Of a DNA stretch of 64,000 bases, positions 23,122-35,833 are shown in pieces. Position 1 is the first letter of the stretch; every line of letters starts with the position of its first letter. The notes beneath the pieces are model-generated. The model made no database searches. It had not been told where the DNA came from and saw only the letters and a list, made by a program, of their open reading frames with translations. Position numbers and translations under genes: made by a program. The DNA comes from Neostapfia colusana (lineage: Eukaryota > Streptophyta > Magnoliopsida > Poales > Poaceae): NCBI GenBank assembly GCA_030760725.1, contig JASWHV010000012.1, positions 82,596,968 to 82,660,967 of the forward strand. The letters are read 5' to 3'.

Positions 23122-26100
23122 TGTCACACCCGGTTTTTCCGAAGAAACAACCAAGTGAATATCACATGTATGCCAAGATCATTTTCTCATATATGTGATG
23201 ACAAATAGTGAAGCATCATTTATTACAAGCCAGGTGTCGAATATAAATAAGTCTTACATCGCAAATGTCTCAATGGACACTAATGCTTCATCACAAGTAA
23301 ATAAACTAGCAGCGGAATATTATTCTTTTAGGGCTCCATCACAGGCGTTGCCCGGGGGTCTCCATGAACCTAGAAACCTTCTTCGGGTCCAAAGTCTTGG
23401 TAATTATACACCACCTCATTATCTTGACCTGAGCAGCAATATAAACCAACAAAAATGCAAGGTTGAGTACCAATGGTACTCAGCAAGTGTGGGAAAATTA
23501 TATCATGCATGGCTAGAACAAGGAGAGATTGAACTCATGGTTAAAGCACTACGCAATTAATACCTATTACCTTAGCTTATTAAGCACCTACATTACTACA
23601 CAGGTGAAATGGTCCCATTCTCCCATCCCATCATCATAATCTAATAACCATAACATCATTTCCAATGTTAAGCTCCCCGCTTAACATCCACAACTTCCAA
23701 AAACCTTCACTCCTCTAATCATGAATAAGTCCAGGCCGCTCTTAACCGTGAGCACGGCTGTCAAGACAGTTTTGACTCTGCAGAGTTTGTACCACTGTAC
23801 CCACATGTAGTGATTTCATCCCCCGTTGCCGGGTGGACTAAAAGAACCTCCATTATGCTAGTGGCTACGATCCACATTCACACTTCCCAGGTGTGCAGCC
23901 AGGAGATCACTACGAAGCCTTTACAAAGGGATTCCCGACGAGCGTGGGCCCACTGAGGTTTCACCCCTAACAGCATACAAGAGGCTCCAACCCCGCTGCA
24001 GTGGCTCCCTCTTGAGCCTTGCGGTTCATATGGTAGTCCAGCTGACACCTACTCCCCGCACCATCCAACACACCCATACTACGCCGGGGATACACCTAAT
24101 TAATTGGCCAAGCTGCCCCATCTCAGCATGTGGTTGACACTGTAAAGCCAGGTTACATGCTCCATGAACCGGTCCTTAGGATCCAGGCAAGTACAAAACA
24201 CAAACCCGAGTCTCGTGCACCCAGCACACAACCAAAACATCCAACTTGCCTTGATCCCTACCTCTACATAACTCACCATGTCTCATTCAAGAGTATGGTA
24301 ATATAAACTGATGATCTCATGTCCCAAATATCCCATTCTAAGCATGGCTAAGCATATGCATGGAAATAAATGACATGACAAAATAAATCCCAACCCAAGC
24401 TACAAGGAAACAAGGTAAAGCAATTCTAGGGAAACTTTCCTAGCATGGGTTTCATATTTCATTTGACAATGCAAATAATTCTATCTACACATCCTAGCAT
24501 AGGATCAAAGTGGTCAAGGACACTTGCCTCCTTCTTGCTGCTCTTGAAACGGGTAGTCCTGATCTTGGAAAGGGATAACTTGCTCTTGAGCAGGTTCTAC
24601 TTCATACCATCACACATAGCAAAAGAAAAACAACAATCATAAGACATAGTTCACACTTCTTACTTCATACAAACCACACATTCATATTTATAAAAGTTCT
24701 TTACCATTATATGTGTTGTGGTTACTTTATGTGTGTTGAGTTTTGGCTTGCATGCACTTTTAACCACGTGTATATGATTCCTACTTTTATGTCCACATTT
24801 ATACTTACATACTATTTATATGGGTTTCCAATAAATTTCTTATATTCAACTACTACACCTTTTCACTACCAAGTGTATGTATGAAAAGTATTTTTCTTCC
24901 CCATATGTGCCTTCATAATTTCTACCAACCCTAAACTGAACTCTTTGGATTTTTAAAAACTCCATTTATCATTTACTAGTTGCTATATTCTCAGATTTAT
25001 ATTCCTATGCATAATTGTGTATTTTATTATGAAATTAGTAACACACACCATCTAAACAGTATAGGTTCTGGTCCTAAATAATTTAATAACATATTTTAAC
25101 CTTGGCCTCTGATATAAACTATTTCATAATTATTTTCCCTATTTTTCTATAACTTTTCTTTACTTAAAAATGTGTCCCTGTACTAATAAATGTGAATAAT
25201 AAATGAAACAGATTCATTTCAGCCCAAAAATATATTTTTATCTCACTCCAAAGTTTTCTAAGTACTGAGAAAGTTTTTAATTAATTTTTACAATTATGTT
25301 TGTCCCACTTTTTAATTTTTAAACACTAGTTACATATTCAATTTTCTAAATTAATTACTAAACAGGGTTAAAATAATGAACTCACCCCATTACAGGGTCT
25401 ATAATATTATTTTCATAGTTTCCAGGGGTCTAGCTACACTTATCAGAGGTGTTTTTCCTAATTTTTATTAAGTCCAGGGGCTAAAACTGATTTTTAAATG
25501 AATTTACATGATTTTCTGGAGTTCCATGGGCTAGATCAGAAGTTTCCGGGGCTAGCTCTTATTTCCCGAGAACCCCAGGGGGTAGCACGTAAGAATTCCA
25601 GTCTTTATAACGCGGGGCTGACGTGGACCGTCCGATTTTAAACCGACGGCTGAGATTATAACATCGAACCGGTACGCGGGGTTTTAAAGTCTACCGTGCG
25701 ATTTAAAATTAACGGCGCACAAGCGGCCACGTCGCTCTGATCGAGCGCGGGCGGCGCTGCCGGCGGCGCACGGCGGCGGGAAGCGGCGATCTCGCCGGAA
25801 AGTTTCGGATCCTCGAGAATTCTTCCTAAAACTGTGATCTTATGGCATAGATCGGTAGAGGGGAGGTCAGGGATCTCACTTCGGGGGTTTTCTTTAGCTC
25901 GGGGGTCCTGGAAAGTGATCGGCGGCGAGGTCCGAGGCAAAACCACGGCGAAGCTCGTCGGCGCTGGGTTTACACCGTAAGTCTCCGAGTTTTCTGCACC
26001 TGCAAAGCTCCCCGGAGGCGGTGGATCAAGACTAGCGAGTTAGATCAGAGTTTCCGAGCTTAGATCGGCCAGAATTCACCGGCGAAGTCTCGGTGCTCAC

Positions 26101-26571
26101 CGGAGTAAAAATCGGCGATCGTGTGGGAAAAACCGATCGGGGCTGGGGTTTTTATAGCCGGGGGAGGGCGGTGGGTCAGTTGTGATCGAGTTTGAGTCTT
26201 CTGGGACCGGAATTCGGGCTGAGGGACGCGGTATTCCGATCGGTTAAGATCGCGCGCGTGCGGGAGAGAGTCCGGGGTCGGCGCGAGCGAGGTTGGGGAT
26301 GACAGGTGGGTCCCACCTGTCTGTGTGAGAGAGCGCGGGCGCGCGCGGCTGCGGGCTGGCGCGGGGAAACTGGGCCGGCTGGCGGGTTTCGGCCCACTGG
26401 CCGGTTTTTTCCCGTTTTCTCTTTTTCTTTTTCCATTCCTTTTCTAATTTGAGTTTAATTTGAATTCCAGTTTGAATTTGAATTTTTGCAAAACATGCAA
26501 CACGTCCAAAAATTTTTAAATTCCCCTCTGAACATGGTTTAGTGTTTTGAATCAAAATTTGGGGTGTTACA
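23122..26571 (-). repeat. B 3' LTR
   Basis: On the plus strand it begins TGTCACACCCGG and ends TTTGGGGTGTTACA. It is the inverted counterpart of the A LTR and pairs with 32384-35833. Confidence 0.95.
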
Positions 26572-26587
26572 GCTCTACCCCCCTTAA
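26572..26587 (-). other. B polypurine tract
   Basis: The minus strand reads TTAAGGGGGGTAGAGC just before the 3' LTR, as in A. Confidence 0.85.
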
Positions 26588-26616
26588 AAGAAATCTCGTC
26601 CTCGAGATTGGTGTTT

Positions 26617-29600
26617 CTAAGAAAACAATTCCGGAAATTGTGCCTTGAGCTCATCTTCCCGTTCCCAGGTGGCTTCCTCTTCTGAGTGATGCTTCCACTG
26701 CACCTTGCACATCCGGATTCTTTTATTTCTGGTGAGGCATTCCATTGTCTCCAAAATCTTGTATGGTTGCTCGGCATAAGACAAATCTTTAGCTACATCC
26801 ACTTCATTCATGGGTAACACCTCCTCAGGCGTCCTCAGGCATTTCTTGAGTTGTGACACATGGAATACATCGTGCACGTCCGATAGATGAACCGGTAACT
26901 CTAGTTGGTACGCCACTTCGCCTTTTCTTTCCAAAACTTGAAAGGGTCCGATGTATCGAGGTGACAACTTCCCTTTCACCTTGAACCGACGAAGTCCTCT
27001 GATAGGGGACACCTTGAGATAAACATAGTCTCCCACGTTGAAAACGAGTTCCCTTCTTCGTACATCAGCATAACTCTTCTGGCGTGTTTGTGCTATCCTC
27101 AAGTTGTTGTGAATCTCCCTCACCTTCGCCTCGGCTTCTTGTAGCACTTCTGGACCAAACACTTTACTTTCTCCTGTTTGGCTCCAAAATAGGGGAGTTC
27201 TGCACTTTCTTCCATACAAAGCTTCAAACGGTGACATCTTCATACTAGCTTGATAGCTGTTGTTATAGGAAAACTCCGCATACGGTAAGTTCTTGTCCCA
27301 ACTCCTATTGTTTTTGAGTGCACATGCCCTTAACATATCTTCAAGGATCTGATTGGTTCTCTCCGTCTGCCCGTCAGTTTGGGGATGATAGGCAGAGCGA
27401 AGTTCAGATGGGTTCCCATGGTTTCATGCAATTTCTGCCAAAACCTCGAGGTGAACTGTGTCCCTCGGTCCGACACTATCTTCTTTGGCACTCCATGGTA
27501 ACACACAATCCTTGACATGTACAATTCTGCCAATTTGGATCCGCTGTAGCTTTCTTTCACAGGGATGAAATGAGCTACCTTGGTTAGCCTATCAATAATG
27601 ATCCATATTGAATCATACCCGGATTGGGTCCTAGGCAATCCCACGACAAAATCCATGCTGATTTCTTCCCACTTCCATTCAGGCACTTTGAGTGGTTGCA
27701 ATAATCCCGCGGGTCGTTGATGTTCTGCTTTCACCAACTGACATGTGTCACATAGGGCAACATGTTCCGCGACATCTTGCTTCATGCCATACCACCAATA
27801 CCTGCTTTTGAGGTCCTGGTACATCTTCGTACTCCCAGGATGAATGGAATAGTCGGAATCGTGAGCCTCCTTCAAAATTAATTCACAGATCTCTTTTACT
27901 TCTGGCACACAGATCCTTTTCCCGTGCCACACCGTTCCTTGTTCATCCTCTCTAAAACCAGGAGCTTTATTTTCCTTGATGAGCTGTCTGATCTCTTGTA
28001 TCTTCTCATCATTCTTTTGGCCCTCGCGTATGTCTTGCTCGAGTGTGGAGTCCACTTCCATGGCGATGGCTTCACCACTATTTACTAGACATAGATTGAG
28101 TCTTATAACCTCGTCCTTCAATTCTGCAGGCATGTCCTTCAAGCTCAACTTATTGACCTGCACTTTCTGACTCAAAGCATCGGCCACGACGGGTGCTTTC
28201 CCGGGATGATAGTTGATGCCCACATCAAAGTCATTGATTAGCTCTAACCATCTCCTTTGTTTGAGGTTGAGATCTGGCTGTGTGAATATGTACTTCAAAC
28301 TCTTATGATCCGTATATATCTTTGTCCTCTTCCCCATCAAATAGTGCCGCCAAATTTTCAACGCGTGTACCACTGCGGCTAGTTCTAGGTCATGTGTAGG
28401 ATAGTTCTTCTCGTGCTTCCGAAGCTGCCGGGATGCATAAGCCACGACATGTCCTTCTTGCATGAGAACACATCCCAACCCATTTCCAGAGGCATCGCAG
28501 TACACTGTGAAATTCTTCTGCATATCTGGCATAACCAACACTGGGGCTGTTGTCAATCTCTTCTTTAGCTCCTGAAAGCTCGTCTCGCACTGTGGCGTCC
28601 AGGTGAATGTGATTCCCTTCTCCAACAGTTTGGTGAGAGGTCTCGAGATCTTGGAGAATCCCTCAATAAACCGTCGATAGTATCCAGCCAATCCCAAAAA
28701 GCTTCGAACTTCCCCGACATTTTCAAGGGTTTTCCACTTTTGGATATCTTCGATTTTGGCGGGATCTACGGAGATTCCTCCCTCCGAGATTATATGTCCT
28801 AAAAAGGGAACTCTCTTCAGCCAAAACTCACACTTGCTCAACTTGGCATATAGTTGGTGTTCTCTCAGCCTCTGCAACACCAAGCTTAGATGTTTCTCAT
28901 GTTCTTCTTCATCTTTGGAGAAGACGAGAATATCATCTATGAATATCACCACAAATTTGTCCAGATATTCCATGAATACCTTGTTCATGAGGTACATGAA
29001 ATATGGCGGGGCATTGGTTAGCCCGAAAGGCATGACAGTGTATTCATACAGTCCGTACCGAGATACGAAAGCTGTCTTGGGAATATCAGATTGCCTTATC
29101 TTGAGTTGGTGGTATCCCGACCTGAGATCAATTTTTGAGAACACACAAGCTCCCCTCAACTGATCAAACAAGTCTTCAATGCGGGGTAATGGGTACTTGT
29201 TCTTGATGGTTACCTCATTCAAGGCACGGTAATCCACGCATAACCTTTGGGTTCCGTCTTTCTTGGGCACAAATATCACCGGAGCTCCCCATGGTGAGCA
29301 ACTAGGGTGATATACCCCTTCTCCGTCAGTTCTCTCAAATGATCCTTGAGCTCTTCTAGCTGCTTGGAGTCCATTCGATAAGGTCTCTTGTATATCGGGG
29401 CTGTTCCCGGTACTAGCTCAATTGCGAATTCCACGTCACGGTCGGGAGGCATACCTGGCAATTCCTCCGGAAAAACATCTGGATATTCCCTGATAGTCCT
29501 GATTTCCTCAACTTTCACCTCCACTTGATTTAATTTAATGTCCCTCCTAGGCTCGTGTATCGTTATGAACTTTACTCTTGTTCCACTGGGGTGAGTTAGT

Positions 29601-31083
29601 TCCACCGTTCTGGTCGAACAATGGATGATTCCTTTATGTTTGGTCAACCAATCCATACCCAAAATAATATCTATCCCTTGTGAATCTATCACTATGAGGT
29701 TAGCCGTAAATACTACCCCATTAATGTCTAGGTTCACTTTGGGACACACTTGTCTTGTCCTTATTTCTCCACCTGGAGAATTTACCGCTAGCATATGGTT
29801 CATTTGTGTCGTTGCTAGGTCATGCTTCTTAACAAACCCTTGAGCAATGAACGAGTGGGTAGCACCAGAATCAAACAGCAGAGTTGCAAGGTGTAAATTG
29901 GCAGGAAACTTACCAACTACCACGTCGGGTGCATCTTGTGCTTCCTCCATGGTGACGTGGTTCACCCGTCCTCTCATTACATTCTGCTGTTGTGGCGGCG
30001 CAGGCTTCTTCTTTGGACATTTATGGGCGTAGTGCCCCACTTCACCACAGCTGAAACATTGCACCCCAATCTTAGATGCCTGGCCCTTGTTGTCTTGGGG
30101 TTGGTTTGGGGGTCCTTGCACTGCTGGTCGAGGTGGATATGCGGGGCGAGGCTGCTGCACAAACTGACGTTGCGGCTGTGCTGGTGCTGCGGGAGGCCTG
30201 TAGTTTGGGTTGTACCCTCTTGGTGCTGAATAGGGTACCGCAGCACGGCTCGTCTGCCCCGTAGGTTGCTGCATCATACGTGGGCGGGTGTTGCTCCCTG
30301 AGGCTTGATGTGACCACCCAGCCTTCCTCTTATTCTCATTTTCCAGGGCCTTTAGCTTCCTTTCTACCACAAACGCTCGGTCCACCATCTTTTGGAAGCT
30401 TTCATACTCATTGGAGGACATTGCACACTGCATCTCTGCGGTAAGTCCTTCCACGAAACAATCTTGTTTCTGCTCATCGGTCTCTATGTCTCGTGGAGCA
30501 TAACGGGATAGTTGAGTAAATTTAGTGAGATATTCCCTCACCGTCATGTTTCCCTGCTGCAGTCCCAAAAACTCCTTCCTCTTGTTTTTGAGTTCACCTC
30601 TTGGGATGTAATGGTTGCGGAAGCTACGCTTGAACTCTTCCCAAGTGATGTTCTCAGGGTCGTGATGGGCGGCCACGTAGGCGGTCCACCAATCAGCAGC
30701 AGGTCCATGCAATTGATGAGAGGCAAACAGCACCCTCTCATACCCTTGGCATTGTATGATCCTCATCTTACTTTCAATGGTCTTCAGCCAATCATCTGCC
30801 TCCAGAGGTTCAGCAGCACTTGCAAACTTTGGAGGTTGAGTTCCTAGAAACTCACTCAATCTTGGTTGGCGTGGTGCAGCTTGTGTTGGTGGAACTTGAT
30901 GCAATTTGGCCACCACTTGAGTCAAGTTCTGGATGAGCTGATTTTGATTCTCCAGCATTTGTGGAGAGGATCAACTTCTTCACGGCGACCACCCCGGTCC
31001 TGGCCTCCAGAAAGATGAGGGTTGCACGCCTCATCGTTGTTGTTGGCGAGGTTGGCAGCACGTCCTTTTCCTCTTCCAGCCAT
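26617..31083 (-). pseudogene. gag-pol: B gag-pol, broken by single-base deletions
   Basis: Collinear with A's polyprotein. The start codon is at 31083-31081. Compared with A there are one-base deletions near 30960 (after the N-terminal 40 codons), near 29307 (just before RT) and near 27397 (in integrase, between the second Asp and the Glu). They leave open blocks of 560, 649 and 239 codons. Motifs kept: zinc knuckle C-X2-C-X4-H-X4-C (CFSCGEVGHYAHKC, about 30019-30058), protease DSGATHS, RT FIDDILVFS, integrase zinc finger and SMDFVVGL, and a chromodomain ending ATWERED. One change in a conserved block is ADALSQK for ADALSRK. Confidence 0.92.
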
Positions 31084-31384
31084 CTGGCAGAATCAACAAA
31101 TGTTAATTTGATACCATTTAGTATCATCTTACTACTTTCATTTGTTGGTACTTTGAGGTGTTGAAGCTTTGTTAAAATTGTACGAGGGTTCATATCTCAC
31201 ACCAAATAAATGCACTATTATTTCCTGTGGGTTCACACACCAAAGCAAAACAATCTAAAGACGAGGCTGTGGACAATTGCTCATAGCTTCCACAACTCAG
31301 GTCACACACCTAGCATTATCACAACATTAACTACGTAACGACTCGACTACTCGACCTCTTGCTAGCTAAGGGAAAGACTCTACA

Positions 31385-32164
31385 CTACTCGTCCTCTTGA
31401 GCTGGCTCCTCGGGATCTTCCTCCTCATTTCGGCTACCTTCTGACTCTGCTTTGGGTGGGGAGGCTGCTGGTGGAGAAGTGCGACGACGCCTGATCGCTC
31501 GGCGATCCGGGGAGTCAGGAGTCCATGTATCATTCACGGTGACACACAGTTCATTCCCATCTCCTCTTTCTCTCGCCTTTAAGCAAGCTCGCAGCAACGC
31601 CTCCGTGTCCTTCAGGGTGTCTCGGACATCCTGAAGCTCTTGTTGACACTCCTGCAGTCGAGTGCTGAGCATAGCAGCATCCTCCAAGCACAAGTCCATG
31701 TGCTCATGGGAAGTCCCTTGCTGCACCGGTGGGTACTTGTACTCCGTGGTACCACTCTCACGTTGGAGGACATACATGTACTCAGTTTTGTCCAAGTGGC
31801 GACGATAGATGTGACTCTGGCAGGTGATGGCCTCCCAGGTGACATCTTTCTCCGCGTCAACTTGTGTTGCTCGACAAGCTGGAGAGTGGTGAATCTTAAG
31901 CAGCTGATTTTCGTGTATAATCCTCATCTTCGAACTCCATTCTTCCCTCTTCTCACGGATGGTTCTGGTGGAGTTATAGTGGATGATTAGCTTGCCCGTA
32001 TTGCCGGCGGCTTCGAGCATACGTCGAAGACGGCGCAACAAGTCTCCTACTGCCAATCCGTAGGAAAGGTACGTCACTGGACGACTCTCCTCTCTTTCGG
32101 CAAGGGCAACTACGGGAACCCTCCCTCCTGTGGACTTGCGAGCGGTGCGAATCATGCGAACCAT
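31385..32164 (-). CDS. B ORF0: 259-aa protein of unknown function
   Basis: A full-length open frame collinear with A's ORF0 (12795-13574). I count about six replacements (near residues 45, 79, 186, 202, 211 and 213) and several silent changes. The coiled-coil segment (156-200), the RRAIRRRR cluster and the acidic tail are all kept. This frame is intact although B's gag-pol has at least three single-base deletions. With so few changes that could be chance. The start codon again follows a TTTTGTTTTAG acceptor-like sequence. Confidence 0.8.
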   Translation of the reverse strand: MVRMIRTARKSTGGRVPVVALAEREESRPVTYLSYGLAVGDLLRRLRRMLEAAGNTGKLIIHYNSTRTIREKREEWSSKMRIIHENQLLKIHHSPACRATQVDAEKDVTWEAITCQSHIYRRHLDKTEYMYVLQRESGTTEYKYPPVQQGTSHEHMDLCLEDAAMLSTRLQECQQELQDVRDTLKDTEALLRACLKARERGDGNELCVTVNDTWTPDSPDRRAIRRRRTSPPAASPPKAESEGSRNEEEDPEEPAQEDE

Positions 32165-32362
32165 CTAAAACAAAAAGAATTTAAATTTAGGTTAGATAAA
32201 CTTTTTAAACAAAAATCCCATTTTGAATGAAAATTTGGGGTAAGATGAAGAAAATGACTCCTTAAATAACACACTTCAACCCACACCTTGGAAAATAGTT
32301 TTTAAGAAAATAGGGCCCTTAAATACGTCCATTTCTACCTAGGTCCACGTTCCTACGGGCAA

Positions 32363-32379
32363 CCTTAGCTCTGATACCA
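32363..32379 (-). other. B primer-binding site
   Basis: The minus strand reads TGGTATCAGAGCTAAGG, four bases after the 5' LTR, complementary to the initiator-Met tRNA end. Confidence 0.9.
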
Positions 32380-32383
32380 CCTC

Positions 32384-35300
32384 TGTCACACCCGGTTTTT
32401 CCGAAGAAACAACCAAGTGAATATCACATGTATGCCAAGATCATTTTCTCATACATGTGATGACAAATAGTGAAGCATCATTTATTACAAGCCAGGTGTC
32501 GAATATAAATAAGTGTTACATCGCAAATGTCTCAATGGACACTAATGCTTCATCACAAGTAAATAAACTAGCAGCGGAATATTATTCTTTTAGGGCTCCA
32601 TCACAGACGTTGCCCGGGGGTCTCCATGAACCTAGAAACCTTCTTCGGGTCCAAAGTCTTGGTCATTATACAGCACCTCATTATCTTGACCTGAGCAGCA
32701 ATATAAACCAACAAAAATGCAAGGTTGAGTACCAATGGTACTCAGCAAGTGTGGGAAAATTATATCATGCATGGCTAGAACAAGGAGAGATTGAACTCAT
32801 GGTTAAAGCACTACGCAATTAATACCTATTACCTTAGCTTATTAAGCACCAACATTACTACACAGGTGAAATGGTCCCATTCTCCCATCCCATCATCATA
32901 ATCTAATAACCATAACATCATTTCCAATGTTAAGCTCCCCTCTTAACATCCACAACTTCCAAAAACCTTCACTCCTCTAATCATGAATAAGTCCAGGCCG
33001 CTCTTAACCGTGAGCACGGCTGTCAAGACAGTTTTGACTCTGCAGAGTTTGTACCACTGTACCCACATGTAGTGATTTCATCCCCCGTTGCCGGGTGGAC
33101 TAAAAGAACCTCCATTATGCCAGTGGCTACGATCCACATTCACACTTCCCAGGTGTGCAGCCAGGAGATCATTACGAAACCTTTACAAAGGGATTCCCGA
33201 CGAGCGTGGGCCCACTGAGGTTTCACCCCTAACAGCATACAAGAGGCTCCAACCCCGCTGCAGTGGCCCCCTCTTGAGCCTTGCGGTTCATATGGTAGTC
33301 CAGCTGACACCTACTCCCCGCACCATCCAACACACCCATACTACGCCGGGGATACACCTAATTAATTGGCCAAGCTGCCCCATCTCAGCATGTGGTTAGC
33401 ACTGTAAAGCCAGGTTACATGCTCCATGAACCGGTCCTTAGGATCCAGGCAAGTACAAAACACAAACCCGAGTCTCGTGCACCCAGCACACAACCAAAAC
33501 ATCCAACTTGCCTTGATCCCTACCTCTACATAACTCACCATGTCTCATTCAAGAGTATGGTAATATAAACTGATGATCTCATGTCCTAAATATCCCATTC
33601 TAAGCATGGCTAAGCATATGCATGGAAATAAATGACATGACAAAATAAATCCCAACCCAAGCTACAAGGAAACAAGGTAAAGCAATTCTAGGGAAACTTT
33701 CCTAGCATGGGTTTCATATTTCATTTGACAATGCAAATAATTCTATCTTCACATCCTAGCATAGGATCAAAGTGGTCAAGGACACTTGCCTCCTTCTTGC
33801 TGCTCTTGAAACGGGTAGTCCTGATCTTGGAAAAGGATAACTTGCTCTTGAGCAGGTTCTACTTCATACCATCACACATAGCAAAAGAAAAACAACAATC
33901 ATAAGACATAGTTCACACTTCTTACTTCATACAAACCACACATTCACATTTATAAAAGTTCTTTACCATTATATGTGTTGTGGTTACTTTATGTAAGTTG
34001 AGTTGTGGCTTGCATGCACTTTTAACTACGTGTATATGATTCCTACTTTTATGTCCACATTTATACTTACATACTATTTATATGGGTTTCCAATAAATTT
34101 CTTATATTCAACTACTACACCTTTTCACTACCAAGTGTATGTATGAAAAGTATTTTTCTTCCCCATATGTGCCTTCATAATTTCTACCAACCCTAAACTG
34201 AACTCTTTGGATTTTTAAAAACTCCATTTATCATTTACTAGTTGCTATATTCTCAGATTTATATTCCTATGCATAATTGTGTATTTTATTATGAAATTAG
34301 TAACACACACCATCTAAACAGTATAGGTTCTGGTCCTAAATAATTTAATAACATATTTTAACCTTGGCCTCTGATATAAACTATTTCATAATTATTTTCC
34401 CTATTTTTCTATAACTTTTCTTTACTTAAAAATGTGTCCCTATACTAATAAATGTGAATAATAAATGAAACAGATTCATTTCAGCCCAAAAATATATTTT
34501 TATCTCACTCCAAAGTTTTCTAAGTACTGAGAAAGTTTTTAATTAATTTTGACAATTATGTTTGTCCCACTTTTTAATTTTTAAACACTAGTTACATATT
34601 CAATTTTCTAAATTAATTACTAAACAGGGTTAAAATAATGAACTCACCCCATTACAGGGTCTATAATATTATTTTCATAGTTTCCAGGGGTCTAGCTACA
34701 CTTATCAGAGGTGTTTTTCCTAATTTTTATTAAGTTCAGGGGCTAAAACTGATTTTTAAATGAATTTACATGATTTTCTGGAGTTCCAGGGGCTAGATCA
34801 GAAGTTTCCGGGGCTAGCTCTTATTTCCCGAGAACCCCAGGGGGTAGCACGTAAGAATTCCAGTCTTTATAACGCGGGCCTGACGTGGACCGTCCGATTT
34901 TAAACCGACGGCTGAGATTATAACATCGAACCGGTACGCGGGGTTTTAAAGTCTACCGTGCGATTTAAAATAAACGGCGCACAAGCGGCCACGTCGCTCT
35001 GATCGAGCGCGGGCGGCGCTGCCGGCGGCGCACGGCAGCGGGAAGCGGCGAGCTCGCCGGAAAGTTTCGGATCCTCGAGAATTCTTTCTAAAACTGTGAT
35101 CTTATGGCATAGATCGGTAGAGGGGAGGTCAGGGATCTCACCTCGGGGGTTTTCTTGAGCTCGGGGGTCCTGGAAAGTGATCGGCGGCGAGGTCCGAGGC
35201 AAAACCACGGCGAAGCTCGTCGGCGCTGGGTTTACACCGTAAGTCTCCGAGTTTTCTGCACCTGCAAAGCTCCCCGGAGGCGGTGGATCAAGACCAGCGA

Positions 35301-35833
35301 GTTAGATCAGAGTTTCCGAGCTTAGATCGGCCAGAATTCACCGGCGAAGTCTCGGTGCTCACCGGAGTAAAAATCGGCGATCGCGTGGGAAAAACCGATC
35401 GGGGATGGGGTTTTTATAGCCGGGGGAGGGCGGTGGGTCAGTTGTGATCGAGTTTGAGTCTTCTGGGACCGGAATTCGGGCTGAGGGACGCGGTATTCCG
35501 ATCGGTTAAGATCGCGCGCGTGCGGGAGAGATTCCGGGGTCGGCGCGAGCGAGGTTGGGGATGACAGGTGGGTCCCACCTGTCTGTGTGAGAGAGCGCGG
35601 GCGCGCGCGGCTGCGGGCTGGCGCGGGGAAACTGGGCCGGCTGGCGGGTTTCAGCCCACTGGCCGGTTTTTTCCCGTTTTCTCTTTTTCTTTTTCCATTT
35701 CTTTTCTGATTTGAGTTTAATTTGAATTCCAGTTTGAATTTGAATTTTTGCAAAACATGCAACACGTCCAAAAATTTTTAAATTCCCCTATGAACATGGT
35801 TTAGTGTTTTGAATCAAAATTTGGGGTGTTACA
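32384..35833 (-). repeat. B 5' LTR
   Basis: This is the copy adjacent to the primer site. The TATA-like box lies at about 35411-35419 on the minus strand. The AGGTGAG donor-like motif seen in A is kept here (about 35136-35142) but altered to AAGTGAG in the 3' LTR. Confidence 0.95.

Larger units (their letters stand above)
23122..35833 (-). mobile_element. B: Tekay-type element, same family as A, inverted
   Basis: A complete element on the minus strand: 5' LTR 32384-35833, primer site 32363-32379, ORF0, gag-pol, polypurine tract, 3' LTR 23122-26571. The target duplication is CTTCA (23117-23121 and 35834-35838), confirmed by the uninterrupted C 3' LTR at 46181-46185. The LTRs differ at about 40 sites by eye (about 1.2 %), so it is older than A. 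The LTRs are about 120 bp longer than A's, with an extra or different segment around 24715-24840, so A and B represent subfamilies. Confidence 0.95.
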
